From Alistipes sp. (GTDB lineage: Bacteria; Bacteroidota; Bacteroidia; Bacteroidales; Rikenellaceae), in contig JAFQRH010000006.1 of assembly GCA_017410165.1 (NCBI GenBank), forward strand, positions 1 to 64,000: 64,000 nt of DNA, in the 5' to 3' direction. Every line of letters starts with the position of its first letter. The first letter of the stretch is position 1. Shown here in pieces: positions 25,981-35,066 of the stretch. Both the position numbers and the translations under genes were made by a program. The notes beneath the pieces are model-generated. The model was not told where the DNA came from. It searched no databases and worked only from the letters and a program-made list of their open reading frames with translations.

Positions 25981-26517
25981 ATGAAAGAATTGAAGGGATC
26001 GCGCACCGAGCAGAACTTGTGGACAGCATTTGCCGGTGAGTCGCAGGCACGTAACAAGTACACCTATTTCGCATCGAAGGCGAAGAAAGATGGCTATGTA
26101 CAGATTGCAAAACTCTTTGAGGAGACCGCCAATAACGAGAAGGAGCACGCAAAGATTTGGTTCAAGTTGCTGAACGGCATCGGCTCGACCGCCGAGAACC
26201 TGAAAGCGGCTGCCGAGGGCGAGAACTACGAGTGGACCGATATGTACGCAACCTTCGCAAAGGAGGCACGCGAGGAGGGTTTTGTAGAGATTGCTGCTCT
26301 GTTCGAGGGCGTTGCAAAGATTGAGAAGGAGCACGAGGAGCGTTACCTGAAACTCCTCTCGAATGTGGAGGGTGCATTGGTATTCTCGCGCGAGGGCGAT
26401 ATGATTTGGCAGTGCTCGAACTGCGGTCACGTGGTTGTTGGCAAGCAGGCACCGGAGATGTGCCCGATTTGCGCTCACCCACAGGCATACTTCGAGATTA
26501 AGCCAGAGAACTATTAG
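25981..26517 (+). CDS. rbr: Rubrerythrin
   Basis: Peroxide-reducing non-haem diiron protein that protects anaerobes during oxygen exposure. The 178 residues have a four-helix ferritin-like domain with ligand motifs [18 protein letters not shown]-type (here [14 protein letters not shown]), EAREEGF and [13 protein letters not shown]-terminal rubredoxin domain carries Cys pairs CSNCG and CPICAHP. It is monocistronic, with its own promoter and terminator. In related anaerobes it is induced by oxidative stress; no regulator site could be identified here. Confidence 0.96.
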   Translation: MKELKGSRTEQNLWTAFAGESQARNKYTYFASKAKKDGYVQIAKLFEETANNEKEHAKIWFKLLNGIGSTAENLKAAAEGENYEWTDMYATFAKEAREEGFVEIAALFEGVAKIEKEHEERYLKLLSNVEGALVFSREGDMIWQCSNCGHVVVGKQAPEMCPICAHPQAYFEIKPENY

Positions 26518-26595
26518 TAGTTTTTCGCACTGACGCACCCCGCCCCAGCGAAGTGTTGTGGTGCGCGCGTGCGTTCCCGTAAAAGTGTGCATTGC

Positions 26596-26644
26596 AAAAA
26601 GGGAGTATCCGGCTCAAAAGAGTTGGATGCTCCCTTTTCGTTTT
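26596..26644 (+). terminator. Terminator after rubrerythrin
   Basis: AAAAAGGGAGTATCC and GGATGCTCCCTTTT pair around a 14-nt loop, and T residues follow. Confidence 0.85.
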
Positions 26645-26666
26645 GATTGCACAAAATATTTCGGTT

Positions 26667-27236
26667 TTAGTTCTGCTCGATTTCGATTATCTCGACCGTC
26701 CAGTCGAACAGGTCGGCTGCGCACGCACTCTGCATCTGGCGCACGGCAGAGGAGGCGGTCGTGTCGGCGAGGATGGCGTTGAAGAAGTCGCCTACCGAGG
26801 CGTACGTATTGTTCACCTGCGAGGCCAGACAGCGATAGAAGGCATTCTGCTGCATACGGTCAAGTCCGTTGGGCAGCACACCCTCGGCAACGAGTTGCGG
26901 ATAGGGGAAGACGTGGCGCATATTGTGGGCATCGGTCGAGAGTTGCTCGACGATGGTCGTCACCACATACACCTGCACGGTGTCGCCTACGCCCGGCATC
27001 TCGACAAAGGTCGTATATACGGGGTAGTCCTCCTCGATGGCGGCGGTCACGTCGTCCGAGAAGAGCATATACTCCGCCTCGTTGAGGTCGTTCAGATAGA
27101 CCATCTTGCGGTAGTCGCGCAACATATTGCGTAGCGACTGACGCTGTTCGCGGTTCCATTGCTGTTGGGGCGTGCAGCCCGCAAAACCGCACAAAAGGAG
27201 TGTCACGACGGACACGGAGAGTAGAAATTTTTTCAT
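26667..27236 (-). CDS. Lipoprotein of unknown function, last gene of the thiamine-uptake operon
   Basis: 189 residues. A lipoprotein signal (MKKFLLSVSVVTLLLCGFAGC, lipobox F-A-G-C) is followed by a mostly helical, acidic region (NREQRQSLRNMLRDYRKMVY, EAEYMLFSDDVTAAIEEDY). I do not recognise a family. It lies 57 nt downstream of the pnuT-like gene on the same strand with no terminator between them, so it is probably cotranscribed with the receptor and transporter behind the TPP riboswitch. A periplasmic role linked to thiamine uptake is an inference from position only. The start at MKKF is chosen for the signal peptide. Confidence 0.7.
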   Translation of the reverse strand: MKKFLLSVSVVTLLLCGFAGCTPQQQWNREQRQSLRNMLRDYRKMVYLNDLNEAEYMLFSDDVTAAIEEDYPVYTTFVEMPGVGDTVQVYVVTTIVEQLSTDAHNMRHVFPYPQLVAEGVLPNGLDRMQQNAFYRCLASQVNNTYASVGDFFNAILADTTASSAVRQMQSACAADLFDWTVEIIEIEQN

Positions 27237-27293
27237 TGCGTTTTGGTTTTTTGTGGAAACATTACAAATTTTACTCCCCTTGTGTCGCAATCA

Positions 27294-27896
27294 TTATGCC
27301 ACGCTCGATTGATAGATGCGCCGCCAACGCAGATAGCCGACCACCGCGAGCACGGTGTAGAGCGCATACAATCCGCCCGTGAGCGGAATCTCTTTATATA
27401 TGTACAACCCTACGGTGATGGCATCCACAACGCCCCACACCACCCACTGCTCGATATATTTGCGCGAGAGCATCCACATCGCCACGACGCTCAACGCTGT
27501 GGTCATCGAGTCCCAAAACGGCACGGTCGAGTCGGTAAAGTGGACGAGTAGCGCATAAATTGCGCCGTGAAGTGCTACGAATGCGACCACGAGCGGTATC
27601 ACGAGCCGCGAGGGTGTCGGTGCAATCTTTATCTGCGAGTCGTCGCCACCACTGCGCTTCGAGGTGCGGAGTGCGCCACTGCGCAACCACACCACAAGCC
27701 CATACACGCCCGCCGCGACGTAGTATGCCTGCATCGCAAAGTCGGCATAGAGCCCCTGTCGGAAGTAGAGTGCGCCGTGCACGATGGGCATTATCGCGCC
27801 CACCACCCACAGCCATACGTTTGCCCGATACTCCAACCATAGGTAGAGCAGTCCGAGCGCGATACCGATAATTTGCAGTGCAAGTTTTGCATCCAT
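27294..27896 (-). CDS. PnuC-family transporter, probably PnuT (thiamine)
   Basis: 200 residues, about seven membrane segments, clearly the PnuC family (YLWLEYRANVWLWVVGAIMPIVHGALYF, QAYYVAAGVYGLVVW, LSRKYIEQWVVWGVVDAITVGLYIYK). PnuC proteins take up nicotinamide riboside; the PnuT branch carries thiamine. Sequence alone does not separate them for me, but the gene follows a TonB receptor under a TPP riboswitch, which strongly favours thiamine. The 117-bp gap to the receptor holds three copies of TTTTTTGCGGTC and no evident terminator. Confidence 0.88.
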   Translation of the reverse strand: MDAKLALQIIGIALGLLYLWLEYRANVWLWVVGAIMPIVHGALYFRQGLYADFAMQAYYVAAGVYGLVVWLRSGALRTSKRSGGDDSQIKIAPTPSRLVIPLVVAFVALHGAIYALLVHFTDSTVPFWDSMTTALSVVAMWMLSRKYIEQWVVWGVVDAITVGLYIYKEIPLTGGLYALYTVLAVVGYLRWRRIYQSSVA

Positions 27897-28013
27897 AGTC
27901 GATTATTTTTTGCGGTCTTTTTTGCGGTCTTTTTTGCTGTTTCTTGCCGGTCCTCTTTGCCGGTTTTTTGCGGTCTTTGTTGTTTTTGTCGTTGTTGCTG
28001 ACGAAAAACGCGC

Positions 28014-30266
28014 TTAAAAAGTGAGTGTTACATTGCCGAGCAGGTTGAATCGCGCCTGCGGGAAGTAGCACGCCCACGAGCCACGCGACTCGATGCCCTC
28101 GCCTTCGAGCCACAGACCGCCGTAGCCGTTATTGCAGTAGGCGGTGTTGAAGACGTTGCCGAGCATCAAGCCGAAACGCACACTCTCGATGCGCTTGGTG
28201 CGGAGCGTGTACGAGAGGTCGAGGTCGGTCACGCAGTAGCGCGGTAGGGTGAGCTCTTCGTACTCGCCGTTTGTCAGGTACTGCTTGCTCACGTAGCGGG
28301 TGCGGAGTTGTGCCACGAAACCCTTCGTGTGGAAATCGAAGAGCGTGCCGGCAATGACCGATGGCGAGTAGGCAATGGTGGTTCGTCCACGATAGAAGCC
28401 CACGCCGTCGATGTAGTCCGTGTAGTCGATAATCTTGTTCTGGCTCAACGTCGCATTTGCACTGAACGTAAACCACGCACACGGGCGCACGGCGAGCATC
28501 AGTTCGATGCCTCGGCGGAAACTCTTCGGCACGTTGCGCGAGAGCAGTTCGCCCGTGTCGGACAACTCGCCCGTCAGCACGAGTTGGTCTTTGTAGTGCA
28601 TATAGTAGAGGTTTACGGCAGCCGACACCACGCGACCCTCGTAGCGGTAGCCCGCCTCGGCATCGAGCAACATCTCCGATGTCGGGTACTCGCCCTCGCG
28701 TATGTCGGTGAAGTTGTTGCGCGTCGGCTCCTTCTGTGCCACGGAGAACGAGCCGTAGATGTTGTGCTCGCGCGATGGCGAGTAACTGATGCCCACCTTC
28801 GGATTTACGAAGTCGTAGTGGCGCAGGATGTCGAGCCGTTGCAGTGCACCCGTCACATCGTCGAAGTTGTCGTTCACGCCGCTGATGCGGTGGGTGATGT
28901 GGCGATACTGCACATCGGCAAAGAGGTTTAGCCCGCTTACGATTTGCCAATCGACCTTCGCAAAGATGTTGGCGTCGTACTTTGTGGTGTAGTTGCGATA
29001 GTACTCGGTTGGGGCGAACGAGGCGATGCGCTCGACGGCAAGCACGTTGCCGAAGTGCGAGCCATCGTAGATGTTGGCGGCGATGCCCATCGAGAGCGAT
29101 ACGCGCTTCGACGAGTAGAGAGCCGAGGCGACCACACCACCGAAGTCGTTGCGCATCGACTTGCGGCGAATCAGATTTGCTCGCGCGAGGGTCTCGCCAC
29201 TCTCGGTGACGATGGGCGCGAGTCCGTATTTTGCGAATTTTTGGTCGTTCTTGTAGTTCTGGTAGTAGCCGTTGCCATAGGTGTAGTGGGCGGTGGCGTT
29301 GAGCGACCACGCGCTGTTGAAGATGTGGCTGACGACGATTTGGTTGTTGATTTGCAGATAGTTATCCGTGTGATTGTCGTAGAAACCGACTACGCCCGTC
29401 AGCGGTGCGCCATCCTCGTCGCGCAGCGGCTCACCCGCAGCATCGAAGAGCGGGCCGTAAATCTCGCCTTCGGGGTTGTAGCGTCGATTCTCCTCCATCT
29501 GCTCCTTCGAGAGTCCCGTGTAGGAGAGATAGACGCGCGCCTTGCCACCGAACGACAACGCCTTGACCATCGTGCGACCGTTGTAGTAGCCCGCCTGCAC
29601 CATATACGATGCCATCTCGGACGAGGCACGCTCGACGTAGCCCTTGGTGCCGATATGCGAGAGTCGCGCATCGAGTGCCCAATGTCCGCCGAGCAGACCC
29701 GACGAGATGGCTACCGACTGCTTGTTGGTGCCGAACGAGCCGTAGGAGAGCGATGCCGAGCCACCGAACGTGGTTGGTAGCGGTGCGGTTGTCATATTGA
29801 GCGAGCCGCCAAATGCGCCTGTGCCATTGGTCGAGGTACCAGCTCCGCGCTGCACCTGAATCGAGCCGATTGCCGAAGCGACGTCGGGCGTGTCATACCA
29901 ATATACCGAGTGGGTCTCGGCGTCGTTCATCGGCACACCGTTCATCGTGACGTTGATGCGCGTGGCGTCGGTGCCACGAATGCGTAGCGAAGTTCCGCCA
30001 ATGCCGTTGCCCGACTCGGAGGTGGCTACCACCGATGGCAACAGTTCGAGCAGCGACGGCAGATCGCGCCCGTAGTTTTGGCTTGCAATCTCCTTGGATG
30101 AGAGGTTGGAGTGGGCGATAGGCGTGTGCGCCGCAGCGCGTGTTGCCTTAACCTCAATCTCCTGAATACGATACATTTCGACAGAGTCGAGCGGCTGGGC
30201 GTGAAGTTGCTCCGCCGTTGCGAGTGCGCAGATAGCACACCCCAAAAAAGAAAAAATCCCTTTCAT
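28014..30266 (-). CDS. TonB-dependent outer-membrane receptor, probably for thiamine
   Basis: 750 residues. A signal peptide (to around residue 23, ending LHAQ) is followed by a plug domain (RDLPSLLELLPSVVATSESG, GTSLRIRGTDATRINVTMNGVP, SIQVQRGAGTSTNGTGAFGGS) and a 22-strand barrel ending in LLGNVTLTF with a terminal Phe. There is no carboxypeptidase-regulatory N-terminal domain and no SusD partner. The TPP riboswitch directly upstream and the PnuT-like gene downstream point to thiamine or a thiamine phosphate as ligand. This matches the known Bacteroidetes arrangement of outer-membrane receptor plus PnuT. No thiamine pyrophosphokinase gene is in the run. Confidence 0.9.
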   Translation of the reverse strand: MKGIFSFLGCAICALATAEQLHAQPLDSVEMYRIQEIEVKATRAAAHTPIAHSNLSSKEIASQNYGRDLPSLLELLPSVVATSESGNGIGGTSLRIRGTDATRINVTMNGVPMNDAETHSVYWYDTPDVASAIGSIQVQRGAGTSTNGTGAFGGSLNMTTAPLPTTFGGSASLSYGSFGTNKQSVAISSGLLGGHWALDARLSHIGTKGYVERASSEMASYMVQAGYYNGRTMVKALSFGGKARVYLSYTGLSKEQMEENRRYNPEGEIYGPLFDAAGEPLRDEDGAPLTGVVGFYDNHTDNYLQINNQIVVSHIFNSAWSLNATAHYTYGNGYYQNYKNDQKFAKYGLAPIVTESGETLARANLIRRKSMRNDFGGVVASALYSSKRVSLSMGIAANIYDGSHFGNVLAVERIASFAPTEYYRNYTTKYDANIFAKVDWQIVSGLNLFADVQYRHITHRISGVNDNFDDVTGALQRLDILRHYDFVNPKVGISYSPSREHNIYGSFSVAQKEPTRNNFTDIREGEYPTSEMLLDAEAGYRYEGRVVSAAVNLYYMHYKDQLVLTGELSDTGELLSRNVPKSFRRGIELMLAVRPCAWFTFSANATLSQNKIIDYTDYIDGVGFYRGRTTIAYSPSVIAGTLFDFHTKGFVAQLRTRYVSKQYLTNGEYEELTLPRYCVTDLDLSYTLRTKRIESVRFGLMLGNVFNTAYCNNGYGGLWLEGEGIESRGSWACYFPQARFNLLGNVTLTF

Positions 30267-30311
30267 ACGTTTAATTTTTTTTGAATTAAAGTTTGAAAAG
30301 GGGTATGTAGC

Positions 30312-30412
30312 GATTATGCTCTATGCTCCCGTTCCGGCATTACCCGTTTCGGTTCGATGGGTATAATCTCAGCCCGATTGATGTGTGGTGGTGGCGATAA
30401 CCCCTCGCTCCG
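30312..30412 (-). promoter_or_regulatory. TPP riboswitch (THI element)
   Basis: Read on the minus strand, the leader contains in order GGGG, then GGCTGAGATTATACCC, GAACCGAAACGGGTAATGCC and GGAACGGGAGC. These are the conserved TPP-sensing core (CTGAGA...ACCC, GAACC, GGTAATGCC). The P1 stem is weak as I read it, so the exact ends are approximate. It lies about 45 nt upstream of the TonB-receptor start and downstream of a good promoter. In Bacteroidetes such elements repress thiamine uptake and synthesis genes when TPP is abundant. Confidence 0.93.
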
Positions 30413-30448
30413 TGCCTTGCACCAATCAAGCACCCCTTTGTGTTGGGG

Positions 30449-30480
30449 CAAAGATAAAGAAAAAAACCGACAACCGCAAA
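30449..30480 (-). promoter_or_regulatory. Promoter of the riboswitch-controlled operon
   Basis: On the minus strand TTTG, 20 nt, then TATCTTTG. The -33 box overlaps the loop of the upstream gene's terminator. Confidence 0.75.
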
Positions 30481-30500
30481 AAAGACGATTGTCGGTTTTG
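30460..30500 (-). terminator. Terminator of the pepD-lipid kinase operon
   Basis: On the minus strand AAACCGACAA / TTGTCGGTTT, followed by a run of T. Confidence 0.85.
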
Positions 30501-30522
30501 ATTGTATGCGTACCGACACCCC

Positions 30523-31497
30523 CTATCGGGATGGTTGCGAACGCAAAAACTCTTTGGTTACAACCACACGAATCGCCTTCGGAATGATGTCAATCACAAC
30601 CGGTGTGTGCCCCATCAACTCGCCATCGCATTCGAGAGCCATATCGGGCGACGAACATATCTCGATGTGCTTGCCCTGCGCGTGCGTGACGTGCCCAATC
30701 GAGTAGATGCCGCCATTGAAGAGTCGCTTGGCACGAAAGACAATGTGCCACCAATGCACCGGACGGATGAGCGTCAAATCGAAGAGACCGTCATCTGCCA
30801 CAGCGTTCGGCAACTGCTGAATACCACCGCCGTTGTACTTACAGATGCCGATTGCGATGCTGAACAACAAGTCGTTATAGACCTGCTCGCCGTCGATAAT
30901 CACGCGCGCTCCCGTCGGCTTGTAGGTGAAGAACGAGCGCACCAAGCTGTACAGATAGAGCCACTTGCCCTTGCGACCCTTCGCCTTGTTGTGGTTGAAG
31001 GTCTTGATTACGAAGGCGTCGAAGCCCAAGCCGGCGACGTTCGCCACGTAGCGCGTCTGCGAGAATTTCGCCTCGGTGTAACTCACCGCACCGACATCTT
31101 GCAGGAAGGTGTGCCCCTCGCGTATGGCGCGAATCGCCTCCGAGTAGTGCTGCGGAATGCCGAACGTGCGTCGCCAGTCGTTACCCGTGCCGACCGCCAC
31201 CACCGCCAACTGAATCTCGTGCGGCGCGATCTGCTTCTGGATAAACATACCGTTCACCACCTCGTTCAGCGTGCCGTCGCCACCGACGACGATGATTTTA
31301 CGATACCCACGGTCGATGGCTTCGACCGTGAGTTCCGTAGCGTGGTATTGGTGCTCGGTAAAGACCGCATCGCACGGTATGTCGTTGTCGCGCAGCAGTT
31401 TGGCTATCTGCGGGAAGTCGGTCAATCCGTGACCGCCACCCGCCACAGGGTTGATGATGACGCGCCAGCGTTCCGAGATAATCGTTGTCTCGACCAT
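30523..31497 (-). CDS. Diacylglycerol kinase-family lipid kinase (YegS/DagK)
   Basis: 324 residues of the DAGK-catalytic family, which phosphorylates diacylglycerol, sphingosine-like or related lipids; sphingolipid use is plausible in Bacteroidales but unproven here. The N-terminal INPVAGGGHG loop, the nucleotide-binding motif IVVGGDGTLNEVVNG and VGTGNDWRR are all present, and the C-terminal beta domain carries VADDGLFDLTLIRP. Its start lies 2 nt after the pepD stop codon, so the two are translationally close and surely cotranscribed. Confidence 0.92.
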   Translation of the reverse strand: MVETTIISERWRVIINPVAGGGHGLTDFPQIAKLLRDNDIPCDAVFTEHQYHATELTVEAIDRGYRKIIVVGGDGTLNEVVNGMFIQKQIAPHEIQLAVVAVGTGNDWRRTFGIPQHYSEAIRAIREGHTFLQDVGAVSYTEAKFSQTRYVANVAGLGFDAFVIKTFNHNKAKGRKGKWLYLYSLVRSFFTYKPTGARVIIDGEQVYNDLLFSIAIGICKYNGGGIQQLPNAVADDGLFDLTLIRPVHWWHIVFRAKRLFNGGIYSIGHVTHAQGKHIEICSSPDMALECDGELMGHTPVVIDIIPKAIRVVVTKEFLRSQPSR

Positions 31498-31499
31498 TA

Positions 31500-32954
31500 C
31501 TATTTTTCCGGAGCGTTTTTAAGCGTATGCAACAGGAATTCGTAGAATTTTGCCACCGATGCAATCTCTACCTTCTCGTCCGGCGAGTGAGGCGACGAGA
31601 TGGTCGGACCGAACGAAATCATATCCAGACCCTCGTACTTGCCACCGATGATACCGCACTCCAAGCCGGCGTGGATGGCCATAACGGCAGGACGACGACC
31701 GTAGAGTTGCTCGTACGACGAGAGCATTGCGTGGAGAATCGGCGACTGCATATTAGGCAACCAACCGTCGTAGTCGCCCGTGAGCGACACCTCGCCACCA
31801 GCCAACTCGAATACGCCCTTGATGGCTGCGCCGAGCGCGCGTTTCTCGCTGCCCGACGAACTGCGCAACAGGCACTGAATCTTCACCTCCGAGCCGTTCG
31901 ATACGACACGTGCGAGGTTCGACGAGGTCTGCACCAGACCCTCCATCGCCACCGACATCTTAACTACGCCGTTCGGCGCACCAACTACGGCGCGAGCCAG
32001 ACGTGCAGCCACTTCGGCAGGGATAATCGTCTGCGGCATCTCGGCAGGTGCAACCTTAACCGATACGCCCTCCTCGATGCCGTCATACTCGGCGGTGAGC
32101 GTGCGCTCGAATGTGGCAACCGTCTGCTCGAAGAGCGCAGCATCCTGCTCCTTTACGAGCACTACGGCAGTTGCCTCGCGCGGAATGGCGTTGCGCAGAC
32201 CACCGCCATCAACCGATGCGAGCAGCACCTCGACCGGCGAGGTGAGTAGCAGACGGAACAACTCGCGGTTGGCGTTTGCGCGCTGGCAGATGATTTGAAT
32301 GCCCGAGTGGCCGCCCTTCAAGCCCTTGACCTCCAACGTGTATGGCTTGTATCCGGCAGGGGTTGGCACGGCGGTATATGGGAGCGTGATGTTTGCATCC
32401 AAACCGCCCGCACAGCCCACATACAACTCGCCCTCGGTCTCCGAGTCGAGGTTCAGCAGTATATCGCCCTGCAACATACCGCCCTCCAAACCGAAGGCAC
32501 CATCCATACCGGTCTCCTCGGTTGCGGTGAAGAGTGCCTCAATCGGGCCGTGGCAGATGCTCTCGTCCTCCAACACAGCGAGGATTGCCGCTGCACCGAT
32601 GCCGTTGTCGGCACCGAGTGTCGTGCCGTTGGCCGTCACCCAATCGCCGTCGATGTACGGCTCGATGGCGTCGTGCTCGAAGTCGAAGCACTTGTCGTTA
32701 TTCTTCTGCGGTACCATATCGAGGTGTGCCTGCAATACGATGCCCTTCTTATGCTCCATACCGGCGGTTGCCTCCTTGCGTACATAGACGTTGTTGCCCG
32801 CATCTATGCGGCAGTAGAGGTTATGAGCCGCCGCAAAATCGACAACGTATTGGCGAATTTGCTCCTCGTGGTGCGATGGATGCGGAATTTGGCAGATTGC
32901 CGCAAAGTGCCTCCAAACCAACTCGGGTTTGAGTGAAGTCAGGTTCTTGTCCAT
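31500..32954 (-). CDS. pepD: Aminoacyl-histidine dipeptidase (peptidase D)
   Basis: M20-family metallodipeptidase that cleaves Xaa-His and other dipeptides. The 484 residues match PepD length. Metal-ligand motifs are visible: VLQAHLDMVPQ, TLGADNGIGAAAILAVLED (bridging Asp), and TATEETGMDGAFGL with the catalytic Glu pair. A late His ligand lies in SFGPTISSPHSPDEKV. It is cytoplasmic with no signal peptide, and is the first gene of an operon with the lipid kinase. Confidence 0.95.
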   Translation of the reverse strand: MDKNLTSLKPELVWRHFAAICQIPHPSHHEEQIRQYVVDFAAAHNLYCRIDAGNNVYVRKEATAGMEHKKGIVLQAHLDMVPQKNNDKCFDFEHDAIEPYIDGDWVTANGTTLGADNGIGAAAILAVLEDESICHGPIEALFTATEETGMDGAFGLEGGMLQGDILLNLDSETEGELYVGCAGGLDANITLPYTAVPTPAGYKPYTLEVKGLKGGHSGIQIICQRANANRELFRLLLTSPVEVLLASVDGGGLRNAIPREATAVVLVKEQDAALFEQTVATFERTLTAEYDGIEEGVSVKVAPAEMPQTIIPAEVAARLARAVVGAPNGVVKMSVAMEGLVQTSSNLARVVSNGSEVKIQCLLRSSSGSEKRALGAAIKGVFELAGGEVSLTGDYDGWLPNMQSPILHAMLSSYEQLYGRRPAVMAIHAGLECGIIGGKYEGLDMISFGPTISSPHSPDEKVEIASVAKFYEFLLHTLKNAPEK

Positions 32955-33058
32955 AATTTTCTGGGTTTTTTATTTAGTTTTTTGTTACGTTTTTCGTTGC
33001 TTTGCTGTTGGGGGTGCCGTGAGTGCTGTGGGGTTTGCGTATTGCTCGGCACACCTCG

Positions 33059-33997
33059 CTATTTGAGCGTCATATCGACCACCACCGGATTGTGGTCGGA
33101 CGGGAAGTGACACTCGTTGCCGACCTGATACTTGTCGCGGTGGACCTTGTACTGCTTGGCGGTGAGTTTGCCCTTGTCGGTTGAGTGGATGTAGATATGG
33201 TCTATGCGACGCTTCGGCAGCATAAAGTTCTCCTCCAACCCCTTCGAGCCGTTGAATGTTCCGATTGTGCCACATTTGCTCTCCGCAACAAGGAACGTAT
33301 CCTCATAGTGGCAACACATCGTGCTGTGGAACGGGTCGCTGGAGCGGGCATTCATATCGCCCACGACGATTGTCGGCAGGCACTCGGTGTTGTAGCGTTG
33401 GTCAATCTCGACCAAGATACGGCCGGCATTGGCGTTTGCCTCCGGCTTCAATGGGCCGTGCGTGGCGATAAAGAAGAACCGCTTGCCACTCTTTTTGTGG
33501 GTTACGGTGGCGGTGAGTGCGGCGCGATAGTGGCGTGTCTCGTCCCAACCCTTCGATATTTCGGTCGGCGTAGGCGAGAAGTAGTAAATCTTGCGGTCGC
33601 TCACTTTGAAGCGGCGTTTGTCGAAGAAGACAGCGTTGCCGATAACGCTCTTATGCCCTTCGGGATAGGTGTTTTGCCACCACAACTCGTATCGCTTGCC
33701 CTTGCCTTTGCGCACGAGTGCCTCCAAGTCGTCACGACACACCGAGGTCACCTCCTGCATTCCGATAATGTCGCAGTCGAGGCGCACGATAAGGTCTGCC
33801 ACCGCACGTTTCGAGTTCTCCCAATTACGCGAGTCGGTGGTCAGCCCCTTGCGAATAATGCTTTTGCGGGCCAAGTGCGACCATACGTTGTAGGTGCCGA
33901 TACGGAGATTCAACTCCGCGTCATCCGCCTTCGGACTGGCTTCGACCGTCGCGCCTGCCACGAGGAGGGCTACGGCCATCAGTATCAATCTTTTCAT
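33059..33997 (-). CDS. Secreted endonuclease/exonuclease/phosphatase-family protein
   Basis: 312 residues with an N-terminal signal peptide (MKRLILMAVALLVAGATVEA) and one EEP domain. The motifs LRIGTYNVWS, DIIGMQEV (metal-binding Glu), IATHGPLKPEAN, TIVVGDMNARSSDPF and the final PSDHNPVVVDM (catalytic Asp-His) are all present. The substrate could be nucleic acid or a phosphoester; sequence does not decide. Starts 30 nt upstream are possible, but this one gives a clean signal peptide. It follows phoH by 36 nt, on the same strand. Confidence 0.88.
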   Translation of the reverse strand: MKRLILMAVALLVAGATVEASPKADDAELNLRIGTYNVWSHLARKSIIRKGLTTDSRNWENSKRAVADLIVRLDCDIIGMQEVTSVCRDDLEALVRKGKGKRYELWWQNTYPEGHKSVIGNAVFFDKRRFKVSDRKIYYFSPTPTEISKGWDETRHYRAALTATVTHKKSGKRFFFIATHGPLKPEANANAGRILVEIDQRYNTECLPTIVVGDMNARSSDPFHSTMCCHYEDTFLVAESKCGTIGTFNGSKGLEENFMLPKRRIDHIYIHSTDKGKLTAKQYKVHRDKYQVGNECHFPSDHNPVVVDMTLK

Positions 33998-34033
33998 CTG
34001 TTGCATATTTGTATTGTTTGGGGTCATTATCTG

Positions 34034-35056
34034 TTATTTGGGTTCGCCGTCGCCCTTCTCGTCGCGCTGACGGCGCAGTGTGCCTTCGAGCGCATCCTGC
34101 CTGTCGAACGCATCGACAATATGCTTGACCAACTCGTGGCGCACGATGTCGCCTCGGTCGAACTCGACAAAACCGATGCCCTCGATACCGCGCACGGTCT
34201 GCATCGCACGCATCAGACCACTGTCGCTGCGATGCGGCAGGTCGATTTGTGTCACGTCGCCCGTCACGATGAACTTCGCATTGCGACCCATACGTGTCAG
34301 GAACATCTTTATCTGCGAACGGGTGGTGTTCTGCGCCTCGTCCAGAATGACAAACGCATTGTCCAACGTGCGGCCGCGCATATAGGCGAGAGGCGCAATC
34401 TGCACCGTGCCATCCTCCATAAACTTTTGGAGTTTTGCCGACGGAATCATATCGCCCAGCGCATCGTAGAGCGGTTGCAGATATGGGTCGAGTTTCTCTT
34501 TGAGGTCGCCCGGCAGGAAGCCGAGTTTTTCGCCCGCCTCAACCGCCGGACGCGTCAGTATCACGCGGCGTATCTGCTTGTCGCGCAGGGCACGCACAGC
34601 GAGCGCAATGGCGGTGTAGGTCTTACCCGAACCGGCAGGACCCGTAGCGAATATCAGGTCGCACTTGTCGTACAACTCGACCAGACGACGCTGGTTGGCG
34701 GTGCGTGGCTTGACGACGATGCCGTTGTTGCCATAGACAATCACGTCGCCATCGCGTCGGATGCCGCTCTCGGTCGGCGCATCGCCCGTCGTCAGCCCAC
34801 CGGCGAACGACTGCTCGATGACCTCCTTCGAGATGTGGCCGTAGCGGTCGTAGTAGTCGATAAGCCCCTGCATACGTCGCTCGAAACGCTCGATGTCGGC
34901 ACGTGCGCCGAGCACTTTGAGCGTCTGTCCGCGAGCTACGATTCGCAGTTTCGGGTGCAGCTGCTTGATCTGTTCCAGATAGACGTTTTTCGCGCCGTAG
35001 AGTTCGCGCGTATCGACGTTATCGACAATTATCTCTTTGCCTTCGTTTGCTGTCAT
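34034..35056 (-). CDS. phoH: PhoH-like ATPase
   Basis: 340 residues: an N-terminal KH-like or single-strand-binding region (LRIVARGQTLKVLGARADIERFE), then the PhoH P-loop domain with Walker A FATGPAGSGKTYTA, Walker B AFVILDEAQNTT and sensor FIVTGDVTQIDLP. PhoH proteins are RNA helicase-like ATPases linked to RNA processing. I start at MTANEGKE because the 28 upstream codons overlap the preceding gene and are not conserved. It is 10 nt downstream of the porT-like gene. Confidence 0.94.
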   Translation of the reverse strand: MTANEGKEIIVDNVDTRELYGAKNVYLEQIKQLHPKLRIVARGQTLKVLGARADIERFERRMQGLIDYYDRYGHISKEVIEQSFAGGLTTGDAPTESGIRRDGDVIVYGNNGIVVKPRTANQRRLVELYDKCDLIFATGPAGSGKTYTAIALAVRALRDKQIRRVILTRPAVEAGEKLGFLPGDLKEKLDPYLQPLYDALGDMIPSAKLQKFMEDGTVQIAPLAYMRGRTLDNAFVILDEAQNTTRSQIKMFLTRMGRNAKFIVTGDVTQIDLPHRSDSGLMRAMQTVRGIEGIGFVEFDRGDIVRHELVKHIVDAFDRQDALEGTLRRQRDEKGDGEPK

Positions 35057-35066
35057 AGGTGCTCGT

